Positions 15,514-23,624 of a DNA stretch of 64,000 bases are shown here, one piece after another. Where the stretch lies: assembly GCA_020062545.1 (NCBI GenBank), contig JAGUWD010000005.1, positions 61,952 through 125,951 of the forward strand, read 5' to 3'. A program made the translations under genes and the position numbers. The notes beneath the pieces were generated by a model. It saw only the letters and a program-made list of their open reading frames with translations. It was not told where the DNA came from and did not search any database. This stretch comes from Thermodesulfovibrionales bacterium. Lineage in GTDB: Bacteria > Nitrospirota > Thermodesulfovibrionia > Thermodesulfovibrionales > Dissulfurispiraceae. The number at the start of each line of letters is the position of its first letter. Position 1 is the first letter of the stretch.

Positions 15514-16374
15514 ATGAAGGGGAATATCCTTGTGGTTGATGACGAACAGATTGTCCTGAGGAGTTGCGAGAGGATACTGTCGCCAGAGGGATACGGGGTT
15601 GACACAGCAACATCTGCAAAAGATGCCCTGTCTCTGCTCGATAGGAATCTATACGACCTCATAATTACCGATATCAAGATGCCTGAGATGGATGGCATAG
15701 AGTTTATGAAACAGGCGAGGGCAAAGAACCCTGATATAAACATAGTGGTGATAACAGGCTACCCGTCGCAGGAAAGCATCAAGGAGGCGCTGAGTCTGAG
15801 GATAATAGATTATCTGCCAAAGCCTTTCTCGCCCACCCATCTCATTGAGGTAACGAACAATGCGATTGAACTAAAGAAAAAAGGCGTTGCACCCGAGCCT
15901 CAGGTCGAGGTTTATACCGAAGATGTGGCTGCAAAATTAGATGAAATCATAAATAAATATAAACACAAGCCGGGGAGCCTTATCCCGGTTCTTCAGGAGT
16001 CACAGGAGCTTGTTGGCTATCTGCCGCCTGTTGTACAGAGGCATATATCAAAGGGATTGAGGATACCTGTAAGCGAAGTGCATGGAGTTGTCTCCTTCTA
16101 TTCATTCTTTACAATGAAGCCCAAAGGCAAGCATAACATCAGGGTATGCCTCGGAACTGCATGCTATGTCAAGGGCTCTGAAGAGATAGTCAAGAAGTTC
16201 AGCGACGGACTCAAGGTTGATGTTGGCGGAATAACAACAGACAAGAAGTTCTCGCTCGAGACCGTGAGATGTCTCGGTGCATGCGGGCTTGCGCCTGTTG
16301 TTGTTGTGGATAAGGACACCCATGGCTCTGTCAACCCTGTAAAGGCAATGGATTTGTTGAAGGAATATGAATAA
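15514..16374 (+). CDS. Receiver-NuoE fusion ([2Fe-2S] thioredoxin-fold subunit)
   Basis: 286 aa. The N-terminal 120 residues are a full receiver (DDEQ, Asp in ITDIKMPEMDG, Thr in VVITGYP, Lys in YLPKPFSP). Residues about 140-286 are NuoE/HydC: KLDEIINKYKHKPGSLIPVLQESQELVGYLPP, GVVSFYSFFTMKPKGKHNIRVCLGTACYVKGSEEI and TVRCLGACGLAPVVVV, which supply the four cluster Cys. NuoE passes electrons from the FMN subunit in complex I and NAD-linked hydrogenases or formate dehydrogenases. A receiver on this subunit suggests direct control by phosphorylation. It follows the GcvH-like gene by 11 nt with AAGGAGGAAAGG as ribosome site. Confidence 0.92.
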   Translation: MKGNILVVDDEQIVLRSCERILSPEGYGVDTATSAKDALSLLDRNLYDLIITDIKMPEMDGIEFMKQARAKNPDINIVVITGYPSQESIKEALSLRIIDYLPKPFSPTHLIEVTNNAIELKKKGVAPEPQVEVYTEDVAAKLDEIINKYKHKPGSLIPVLQESQELVGYLPPVVQRHISKGLRIPVSEVHGVVSFYSFFTMKPKGKHNIRVCLGTACYVKGSEEIVKKFSDGLKVDVGGITTDKKFSLETVRCLGACGLAPVVVVDKDTHGSVNPVKAMDLLKEYE

Positions 16375-16438
16375 CAGGCAATAGGCGATTGGGAGATTTT
16401 TCTTGCCTATAGCCCATAGCCTATAACCTATAGCCTGA
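16375..16438. repeat. degenerate 7-nt repeats forming a hairpin
   Basis: Left arm CAGGCAATAGGCGATTGG, then right arm GCCTATA-GCCCATA-GCCTATA-ACCTATA-GCC, roughly complementary. It lies between the NuoE fusion and the next gene of the operon. The same words occur at 32536-32610 and 1500-1523. Confidence 0.8.
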
Positions 16439-16457
16439 AAAAATTTAGGAGGAATAT

Positions 16458-16841
16458 ATGCCCAGATTAACGGTTGATGATTTAAAAAAGATCAAGGAAG
16501 ATTATAAGGCATCCCTGACATTAAGGGAGGGAGGCTACAGGGCAAAGGTGACAGTTCATATGGGTACATGCGGGATTGCTGCTGGTGCGCGAAAGGTGAT
16601 GGAGGCGCTCCTGGATGAGATGAATAAAGGCAATGTGAAGGATGTGATTGTGACAACATCGGGGTGTGCAGGGCTTTGCAGCAAGGAGCCAATGGCAACC
16701 GTTGAGATAATAAACGAAGCGCCTGTGAAATATGTCTATCTCAACGAGGATAAGATAAGGAAGATATTCAAAGAGCACATAATGGAAGGCAAGGCGGTTG
16801 AAGATCTCGCCCTTGTTGTGGGCAGCGAAACAGCATATTAG
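16458..16841 (+). CDS. [2Fe-2S] thioredoxin-like ferredoxin subunit
   Basis: 127 aa with a thioredoxin-fold [2Fe-2S] domain: VTVHMGTCGIAAGARKVMEALLDEM and VIVTTSGCAGLCSKEPMATVEI provide the paired Cys, and a C-terminal HIMEGKAVEDLALVVG helix follows. Such separate ferredoxins accompany NuoF-like flavin subunits in NAD-linked [FeFe] hydrogenases and formate dehydrogenases. Preceded by AGGAGGAAT and followed after 8 nt by the NuoF-like gene, whose N-terminus carries a related domain. Confidence 0.88.
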   Translation: MPRLTVDDLKKIKEDYKASLTLREGGYRAKVTVHMGTCGIAAGARKVMEALLDEMNKGNVKDVIVTTSGCAGLCSKEPMATVEIINEAPVKYVYLNEDKIRKIFKEHIMEGKAVEDLALVVGSETAY

Positions 16842-16849
16842 GAGGAGAG

Positions 16850-18736
16850 ATGGAAAGGTATCGTGCGAGTGTTATGTTGTGCGGAGGCACAGGCTGTATA
16901 GCAGGAGGCAGTCTAAAGATAAAGAACGCTCTTGACGAAGAACTTAAAAACAGGGGGCTTCAGAATGAAATAAATGTTGTTCTTACAGGATGCAACGGGT
17001 TCTGTGCACAGGGACCTGTTATGACCGTTTATCCGGAAGATATATTTTATGAAAAGGTTACTGTAAAAGACATCCCTCTTATTGTGGAAGAGCACTTCAT
17101 AAAGGGAAGGCCTATTGAGAGGCTCATGTACAAAGAGCCTGTGAAGAAGCAGACGATACCTTTAATGAGGGAGATCCCGTTCTTCAGCCTTCAGGTTCTC
17201 AGGGCACTAAGGAACAAAGGTCTCGTAGACCCTGAAAAGATAGAGGAGTATATTGCACGCGATGGGTATCAGGCTGCTGCAAAGGTATTAACAGAGATGA
17301 CCCCTGAGCAGATAATAGAAGAGATTAAGAAGTCCGGACTCAGGGGTAGAGGAGGTGCAGGATTCCCTACAGGTTTGAAATGGGAATTTTGCTCGAAGGT
17401 TAAGGGAGACCAGAAATATATCCTGTGCAACGGCGACGAAGGGGATCCGGGTGCATTCATGGACAGGAGCATTATGGAGGCAGATCCCCATGTTGTCCTC
17501 GAGGGCATGATTATCGGGGCAAAGGCAATAGGTGCAAATAAAGGCTATATATACGTGAGGGCAGAATACCCCCTCGCAGTTCACAGGCTTCAGCTTGCCA
17601 TAAAACAGGCAAAAGAAAATGGCCTCCTTGGAGAAGATATTTTAGGTACCGGCTTTAATCTTGATATAGAGATATATCAAGGCGCAGGTGCATTTGTGTG
17701 CGGCGAGGAGACAGCACTGATGAGGTCAATAGAAGGAAAGAGGGGAATGCCCATACCGAGGCCGCCTTTCCCTGCCCAGAAGGGATTATGGGCAAAGCCG
17801 ACAGTGCTTAATAATGTTGAGACGTATGCAAACATCCCGCAGATAATACTGAACGGCGGTGAATGGTACAGGAGCCTCGGTACTGAGAAATCCACAGGCA
17901 CAAAGGTCTTTGCATTAAGCGGCGCAATAAATAACATAGGTCTTATAGAAGTTCCAATGGGAATTCCTCTCAGAAAGATAATATATGATATTGGAGGAGG
18001 CGTTCCAAAGGGAAGGAAGTTTAAGGCGGTGCAGCTTGGAGGCCCGTCAGGCGGCTGTATACCCGAGCATCTCCTCGATACCCCTGTAACATACGAAGAT
18101 ATTGTCAAGACAGGTGCAATTGTTGGTTCAGGCGGTATGGTTGTCATGAATGACCTCAACTGCATGGTGAGCGTTGCAAAGTTCTTTCTCGAATTTACCA
18201 CTGATGAGTCATGCGGGAAATGCCCTCCGTGCAGGATCGGTACAACGGTCATGCTCGATATTTTGACGAACATAACAGAAGGCAGGGGCAAGGAGGGAGA
18301 TATAGAACTCCTTGAAGACATGTCCAGGGATATAATAGCAACATCTCTCTGCGGATTGGGCCAGACAGCGCCGAATCCTGTCCTGACAACAATAAAATAC
18401 TTCAGGGACGAGTACGAGTCCCACATAAACGAAAAATGGTGCAAGACAGGCGTATGTAAAGATCTCTGCACATTCTACATAGACGAAGAAAAATGCAAGG
18501 CATGTGGTGCATGCAAGAGGGTCTGCCCCCAGAGCGCAATCTCGGGGGAAAAGAAGGTGCCGCACCGCATAAATCAGGAACTCTGCATACAATGTCGCTC
18601 ATGCTATGAGGCATGCAAGTTCGATTCTGTGAAGATAGGGCCGAGGAGTTACAGAGAGATCCTGAAAGAGGGTATGCCTGCACAGGAAATTCTAAGAGAA
18701 ATGCATATGGCTGTGCTTGCCGGAAAAGAAGAATAA
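16850..18736 (+). CDS. NuoF/HydB-like NADH-binding flavoprotein subunit
   Basis: 628 aa. An N-terminal thioredoxin-like [2Fe-2S] domain (CGGTGCIAGGS, TGCNGFCAQGP) is followed by the 51-kDa core: FMN/NADH-binding GLRGRGGAGFPTGLKWEF and CNGDEGDPGAFMDRS, SLBB region, and cluster-N3 ligands in ESCGKCPPCRIGT and CGLGQ. The C-terminus (about 540-600) is a two-[4Fe-4S] ferredoxin (CKACGACKRVCP, CIQCRSCYEACK). This architecture is that of HydB or FdhB-type subunits, not of complex I NuoF, which lacks both extensions. It would exchange electrons between NADH and the iron-sulfur chain, possibly with bifurcation. AGGAGG precedes the start. Confidence 0.94.
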   Translation: MERYRASVMLCGGTGCIAGGSLKIKNALDEELKNRGLQNEINVVLTGCNGFCAQGPVMTVYPEDIFYEKVTVKDIPLIVEEHFIKGRPIERLMYKEPVKKQTIPLMREIPFFSLQVLRALRNKGLVDPEKIEEYIARDGYQAAAKVLTEMTPEQIIEEIKKSGLRGRGGAGFPTGLKWEFCSKVKGDQKYILCNGDEGDPGAFMDRSIMEADPHVVLEGMIIGAKAIGANKGYIYVRAEYPLAVHRLQLAIKQAKENGLLGEDILGTGFNLDIEIYQGAGAFVCGEETALMRSIEGKRGMPIPRPPFPAQKGLWAKPTVLNNVETYANIPQIILNGGEWYRSLGTEKSTGTKVFALSGAINNIGLIEVPMGIPLRKIIYDIGGGVPKGRKFKAVQLGGPSGGCIPEHLLDTPVTYEDIVKTGAIVGSGGMVVMNDLNCMVSVAKFFLEFTTDESCGKCPPCRIGTTVMLDILTNITEGRGKEGDIELLEDMSRDIIATSLCGLGQTAPNPVLTTIKYFRDEYESHINEKWCKTGVCKDLCTFYIDEEKCKACGACKRVCPQSAISGEKKVPHRINQELCIQCRSCYEACKFDSVKIGPRSYREILKEGMPAQEILREMHMAVLAGKEE

Positions 18737-18751
18737 AAGGAGGAATAAGAG

Positions 18752-21208
18752 ATGCCAATAGAGCTTACAATAAACGGAAAGAGTATAAAGGTTGAGCCGG
18801 GGACGACTATTCTTCAGGCAGCACAGAAAAACGGCATTTATATACCCAATATGTGCTATGACAAAAGACTAAAGCCTTACGGTGGATGCAGGCTCTGCAT
18901 TGTGGAGGTTGAAGGGCAGCCGAGGCTCTTTGCTGCATGCTCAACCCCTGTTACAGAAGGTATGGCGGTACAAACAGAAACACCAAAGCTTGCAAAGGCG
19001 AGGAAGCTTGTCCTTGAGCTCCTTCTTGTTCACCATCCGCTTGACTGCCCCATATGCGACAAGGCAGGGGAGTGCAACCTCCAGGACCTTGCCTTTAAAT
19101 ATGGTCCTTCCCAAAGCAGGTTTGTGGCTGAAAGAAAGCATGACCCGGAAAGGATCGATGCACCCATTGTTGAGAGGAACCCGAACAGGTGCATCCTCTG
19201 CGGAAAGTGCGTGAGGGTCTGTGCAGAGCATCAGGGAGTGGGTGCGATAAACATAATAGGCAGGGGGTTTAAATCAAAGATAAGCCCTGCCTTTGAGGAG
19301 ACCCTCAACTGCGAATTCTGTGGCCAGTGCATAGACGCATGCCCTGTTGGAGCCCTTGGTGCAAAGCCTTACAGGTTCCGCTCAAGGGTGTGGTATATGG
19401 ACGAATACGAGACTATATGCCCTTATTGCGGGTGCGGTTGTACGACGAATGTGAGTATGAGGGAAGGAAGGATAATAAGGGCAAGGGGCAAAGAGGACGT
19501 AGGAATAAACGAAGGGAATCTCTGCAGCAAGGGCAGGTTCGGGTTCGATTACATATATTCTGAAAACAGGCTCACAACCCCAATGATTAAAAAGGACGGG
19601 AAACTGTCGCCTGCATCATGGGAAGATGCGCTTGAGTATGTAGCAAAGAGGCTTGAGTCCATAAAGGAACAGTACGGGCCATCTGTCATCGGAGCAATAG
19701 GCTCCCAGAGATGCACTATGGAAGACAACTATATGCTCCAGAAATTCATGAGGGATGTTATTGGCACGGATAATATAGATTCTGCAGCACGATTCGGCTA
19801 TGCAAAGGCGCAGAGGGCAATGGAAAAGGCATTCGGCACGGACTTCCTGCCCATAAAATGGGATGCCCCCCTTAATGCAGATTTCATACTTGTTGTGGAG
19901 TCGGATATAACATCTACACTTCCGGTGTGGGGGTTGAATTTCATCAAGGCAAGGAATGACGGTGCAACGCTGATTGTCGCAGATACAAAGGAGACAAAGC
20001 TTGCGAGGAACAGCACACAGTGGCTAAGGATACGGCCTGGTTCAGGCACTGTGCTTTTAAATGGTGTCGCCAGAGTGATAATAGACAAAGGTTTGTATGA
20101 CAAGAACAAGGCTTCTTCAATAAAGGATTTTGATGCCTTTGTGAACAGCCTGAAGGAGTTTACGCCATCGGCAGTCTCCAAGATTACAGGCATACCAGAA
20201 GACGAGATATTAAGCCTTGCGCAGTCTTATGCCTCTTCCAAGAAGCGGCTTGTGGCATTGACATCAAATGCATCGGAAAATACAAAGAGCATAAACACAC
20301 TTCTCGCCGCTTCAAACCTCGTACTCCTCATGGGCGACGGACCGGATGCCATACAGATACCTGCCGAGTTTTCGAACACCCTCGGAATGTGGATGGTAGG
20401 AGTCAGACCCCTTGCTGACGGAAAGGATGTCTACGAGATGCTTTATGAGACAGGCACTATAAATGCCCTTTACATAATGGGAGAAAACCCCCTCGTAACC
20501 TTCCAGGATGTGTCAAAGGTTGAAAGGACTCTGAAGGGCCTTGAATTGCTTGTAGTGCAGGATATATTCCTTACAGAGACCGCGAAGCTTGCAGATGTTG
20601 TCCTTCCTGCATGCAGTTGGTCGGAAAAGGAAGGGACATTTATGGCAGCAACAGGCAATATCCAGAAAATACCGAAGCTGATAACAGAGACAGGACAGTC
20701 TATTCCGGACTGGAAGGTGTTTAGAAACCTTGCGAGGGTAATGAACAAAGACCTCGGGTTGAAGGGACTCATGGATATAAGGGCATTGATTGCAGACATG
20801 GTTATCACAGGCGAGACAAGGGAGGTTCATCCTTCATTTACCCCTGTTTCTTACGAAGTCATGGAGAGTGTAAGCGATGAGTATCCCATGTTCCTTGTCA
20901 CTGCAAATATCCTCCAGCACTCAGGGGCACTCTCTGTCCTTTCCAAAAACCTTGACTCTGTTGTATCCGATGCATACCTGCAGATAAATACAAAGGATGC
21001 GAAGAAACATAATATACATGATGATGCCTTTGTAAAGGTCAGATCAAAGAGGGGAGAGGTTTATCTGAAGGCAATGCTTTCCGAAGAGGTGCCTGAAGGC
21101 ACGGTTTTTGCGCCTATGCATTTTGCACATGCAAAGGTTAATACCCTGACCTATCCTTCTCTGAATGGAGGTCTGCCTCTTGTGGCAGTGAAGATAGAGG
21201 CAGCATAG
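18752..21208 (+). CDS. NuoG/FdhA-like subunit without the formate dehydrogenase Sec/Cys
   Basis: 818 aa. Order: [2Fe-2S] ferredoxin (Cys35, 46, 49, 63), His-Cys [4Fe-4S] site (HHPLDCPICDKAGEC), two-[4Fe-4S] ferredoxin (CILCGKCVRVC at 147, CEFCGQCIDACP at 187), then a molybdopterin-oxidoreductase body with its own [4Fe-4S] site (CPYCGCGC at 223, Cys258) and a C-terminal dinucleotide-binding domain. In formate dehydrogenases the Mo ligand lies in an AR-(U/C)-H motif; here the matching stretch is SAARFGYAKAQ (344-354), with Phe348 and Gly349. It is therefore unlikely to oxidise formate and more like complex I NuoG, an electron conductor. It completes the NuoEFG-like set. Confidence 0.9.
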   Translation: MPIELTINGKSIKVEPGTTILQAAQKNGIYIPNMCYDKRLKPYGGCRLCIVEVEGQPRLFAACSTPVTEGMAVQTETPKLAKARKLVLELLLVHHPLDCPICDKAGECNLQDLAFKYGPSQSRFVAERKHDPERIDAPIVERNPNRCILCGKCVRVCAEHQGVGAINIIGRGFKSKISPAFEETLNCEFCGQCIDACPVGALGAKPYRFRSRVWYMDEYETICPYCGCGCTTNVSMREGRIIRARGKEDVGINEGNLCSKGRFGFDYIYSENRLTTPMIKKDGKLSPASWEDALEYVAKRLESIKEQYGPSVIGAIGSQRCTMEDNYMLQKFMRDVIGTDNIDSAARFGYAKAQRAMEKAFGTDFLPIKWDAPLNADFILVVESDITSTLPVWGLNFIKARNDGATLIVADTKETKLARNSTQWLRIRPGSGTVLLNGVARVIIDKGLYDKNKASSIKDFDAFVNSLKEFTPSAVSKITGIPEDEILSLAQSYASSKKRLVALTSNASENTKSINTLLAASNLVLLMGDGPDAIQIPAEFSNTLGMWMVGVRPLADGKDVYEMLYETGTINALYIMGENPLVTFQDVSKVERTLKGLELLVVQDIFLTETAKLADVVLPACSWSEKEGTFMAATGNIQKIPKLITETGQSIPDWKVFRNLARVMNKDLGLKGLMDIRALIADMVITGETREVHPSFTPVSYEVMESVSDEYPMFLVTANILQHSGALSVLSKNLDSVVSDAYLQINTKDAKKHNIHDDAFVKVRSKRGEVYLKAMLSEEVPEGTVFAPMHFAHAKVNTLTYPSLNGGLPLVAVKIEAA

Positions 21209-21214
21209 AACAAC

Positions 21215-21260
21215 AGGTAAAGGTAAAGAAAAATCTCTGCTACTGTCTTTACCTTTACCT
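21215..21260. terminator. inverted repeat after the NuoG-like gene
   Basis: Perfect 14-bp arms AGGTAAAGGTAAAG and CTTTACCTTTACCT with an 18-nt loop, made of a 6-nt word (GGTAAA) repeated. It could end the operon, but there is no strong U-tract. It belongs to the same short-period class as other spacers here. Confidence 0.55.
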
Positions 21261-21331
21261 CCGCCTATTTTCTGTCTTTATATGCCTATTAATCAGCATT
21301 AAAAAATAATTTCTTGATATATAATAGTAAA

Positions 21332-22897
21332 ATGTTTCGCAATATTTATCTCGATATTCTCAATAATATCTCCGACGGCGTCTATTATATCAACAGCGAC
21401 AGGAAGATAGAGTACTGGAACAAGGGCGCTGAAATCCTCACGGGCTACTCTTTAGAAGATGTCAGGGGAAAGAACTGCGAAGAGATATTTTCATTCGAAG
21501 ACGAGTCAGGAGCAAAACTGCCCACCTATGAATATCCAGCAATCCTGTGCTTGCAGTCGTCAAGAACTGCGGTCAAGAGCCTGTTTCTTGTGGGTAAGAA
21601 CAAAGAGAAGATATATATAGAAGAGCAGGCATCCCCTGTCTTGCGAGGAGGGAAAATAATCGGCGCTGTTTCTGTTTTAAGGGATAACTCGAGGGTGTTC
21701 TCTGCTGTAGAGGCGCATATAAAGAGCCAGAGGAGGGAAAGGCTGGTTCCTATATGCGCATGGTGCAAGAAGATAAAGATAAGCGAGGACTCGTGGGAGC
21801 AGATAGAGAAACACCTTACCGATGAAGGGTTTGGCGTATTCACACACGGCATGTGTCCCGATTGTGCGGACAAGATATTCGAAAAGAAGGTCTATCTCGA
21901 GAGCTATCAGAATATCTGCAAGGCAATAAGTGCAAGCCTGTCCCTTAATGAGGTATTGAACCTTATCGTGACCAATGCCGTGAAGGTAATGAATGTAAAG
22001 GCGAGCATGCTCAGGCTTTTAAACAAGGAGACACAGAAGCTGGAAGTGGCTGCATATTATGGGCTGAGTGAAAAATATGTAAATAAAGGCCCTGTCGACT
22101 ACGACAAGAGCATTGCAGATGCCATGGAGGGCAAGGCTGTATCTATTTATGACATTACCTCTGATGCGGATTCACGGTACCGCAGAGATGCAGAGCAGGA
22201 GGGAATAAGAAGCATACTGTCAATACCTGTCAAATTCAAGAAAGAGGTGATCGGGGTTTTAAGGATGTATACTGCCGAGCCTGTAAAGTATAAGGATGAA
22301 GACCTGAAATTTATGGCAGCAATAGCAGAGCAGGCAGCCATCGCAATAGTGAATGCAAGGACATTCGAAACTACCGTATCCCGTGCAAGGGAATATCTCA
22401 GGGTGTTTGAAGATGTGACAAAGGCGGTGAGCTCTACATTAAGGCTGAATGAGGTGCTTAATCTCATAGTCAAGAAACTGCCAGAGGTAATGAACCTCAA
22501 GGCTGCTACTATAAGATTGCTCGATGCTACAGGCCATAAGCTGGAGCTGGCAGCAGCCTATGGACTTAGCGAAAAATATCTTGGAAGGGGGCCTGTTGAT
22601 ACAGAAGAAAATATAAGGGAGGCGCTCCAGACAAGGCCTGTTGCCATATACGATGTAAGCACCGATCCGAGGGTGCATTATCAAAAGGAGGCAATGGAGG
22701 AAGGGATAAAAAGCATGCTTACCCTCCCCATTATTGCAAGGGGCAAGGTAATAGGTGTGCTGAGGCTCCTTACGGACAGTCCTCGCCTCTTCACAGAAGA
22801 GGATATTGCATTCTCTGCATCCCTTGCAGAGGTGTGCGGCACGGCCATCGAGAATGCAAGGATGTATGAACGGTTTCATAAAGCGGAAAATATATAA
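21332..22897 (+). CDS. PAS-GAF-GAF sensor protein
   Basis: 521 aa from the ATG at 21332 (a TTG at 21314 is possible). PAS domain (about 1-115: ILNNISDGVYYINSDRKIEYWNKGAEILTGYS), then a Cys motif VPICAWCKKIKISEDSW...HGMCPDCADKIF, which is common after PAS domains in anaerobes and is probably metal-binding, then two related GAF domains (about 195-345 and 375-515) that share the NEVLNLIV and GLSEKY words and look duplicated. There is no kinase, cyclase or DNA-binding output. TATAAT lies 9 nt upstream of the ATG and no ribosome site is obvious. It overlaps fdhD by about 32 nt, hinting at co-expression. Confidence 0.87.
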   Translation: MFRNIYLDILNNISDGVYYINSDRKIEYWNKGAEILTGYSLEDVRGKNCEEIFSFEDESGAKLPTYEYPAILCLQSSRTAVKSLFLVGKNKEKIYIEEQASPVLRGGKIIGAVSVLRDNSRVFSAVEAHIKSQRRERLVPICAWCKKIKISEDSWEQIEKHLTDEGFGVFTHGMCPDCADKIFEKKVYLESYQNICKAISASLSLNEVLNLIVTNAVKVMNVKASMLRLLNKETQKLEVAAYYGLSEKYVNKGPVDYDKSIADAMEGKAVSIYDITSDADSRYRRDAEQEGIRSILSIPVKFKKEVIGVLRMYTAEPVKYKDEDLKFMAAIAEQAAIAIVNARTFETTVSRAREYLRVFEDVTKAVSSTLRLNEVLNLIVKKLPEVMNLKAATIRLLDATGHKLELAAAYGLSEKYLGRGPVDTEENIREALQTRPVAIYDVSTDPRVHYQKEAMEEGIKSMLTLPIIARGKVIGVLRLLTDSPRLFTEEDIAFSASLAEVCGTAIENARMYERFHKAENI

Positions 22898-23624
22898 GAG
22901 CGCCAGCGACTCTCTCGAAGAGAGGGAAGACCTCATAGCTATTGAAAAGAGGCTGAAGGTTTCTGTAAACGGCAAAGAGGTCTTGAGCCTCTACTGCACG
23001 CCGCTTATGATAAGAGAACTTGTTGTCGGTATGTTCATGACCGAGGATATCATCAAAGGCAAATGGTGTGCAGAAAGGATGTCCATAGAGTACGGGGAAG
23101 ATGTTTTAGTTGATATTCCTGCTGAAGGGGAGGTCTCCACTGATGGCGCTGTAATCACATCAGGATGCATTGGCGGCATAACATTTCCAAAGAGATTGTC
23201 CCTGCAGAAAATAGATGACAGGTTTCAGATAAAGATGTCTGCATTGAAAGAATTGTTCAGAAGATTCCAGAATGCCTCCGAGCTTTATAAAATAACAGGA
23301 TGTGTGCACAGTGCAGGACTCAGCAACGGCAATGAAATATTTTGCCTCGCAGAAGATATCGGAAGGCATAATGCAGTTGATAAGGTTATAGGCTATGCAA
23401 TCCTTGAGAATATTCCATTCGAAGGCAAGATAATGCTTGCAAGCGGAAGGCTTTCATCAGAGATCGTCTCAAAGTGCGCAAAGTGGGGAATACCTGTGGT
23501 TGCAAGCAGGACATCTCCCACGAGTCTTGCTGTGGATATTGCTGAACAAAGCGGAGTGACTGTAGTTGGCTTCATAAGGGCAGACAGATTGAATGTCTAT
23601 ACAAACCCACAGAGGATTATCTGA
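22866..23624 (+). CDS. fdhD: FdhD-family sulfurtransferase for Mo/W-bis-MGD enzymes
   Basis: FdhD inserts sulfur into the Mo cofactor of formate dehydrogenases and related enzymes. About 252 aa from the ATG at 22866 (22854 is an alternative). Family blocks: RELVVGMFMTEDII, ITGCVHSAGLSNGNEIFCLAEDIGRHNAVDKVIG, MLASGRLSSEIVSKCAKWGIPVVASRTSPTSLAVDIA. The loop that holds CxxC in E. coli reads TSGCIGG here, with one Cys, as in part of the family. The only Cys-ligand molybdoenzyme in the window is at 61276. Its 3' end overlaps pilT convergently by 8 nt. Confidence 0.92.
   Translation: MNGFIKRKIYKSASDSLEEREDLIAIEKRLKVSVNGKEVLSLYCTPLMIRELVVGMFMTEDIIKGKWCAERMSIEYGEDVLVDIPAEGEVSTDGAVITSGCIGGITFPKRLSLQKIDDRFQIKMSALKELFRRFQNASELYKITGCVHSAGLSNGNEIFCLAEDIGRHNAVDKVIGYAILENIPFEGKIMLASGRLSSEIVSKCAKWGIPVVASRTSPTSLAVDIAEQSGVTVVGFIRADRLNVYTNPQRII

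Noticed and set aside
17677..18471. 264-codon open frame on the minus strand
   Set aside because: Antisense to the NuoF-like gene, which has full family motifs; the antisense protein has no recognisable domain or ribosome site.
18752..21208. Calling this gene formate dehydrogenase alpha subunit
   Set aside because: The Sec/Cys-His active-site motif is replaced by Phe-Gly; NuoG-like electron transfer is the safer reading.
22866..23624. FdhD as evidence for a formate dehydrogenase in the adjacent operon
   Set aside because: The adjacent FdhA-like subunit lacks the catalytic residue; FdhD may serve another bis-MGD enzyme.
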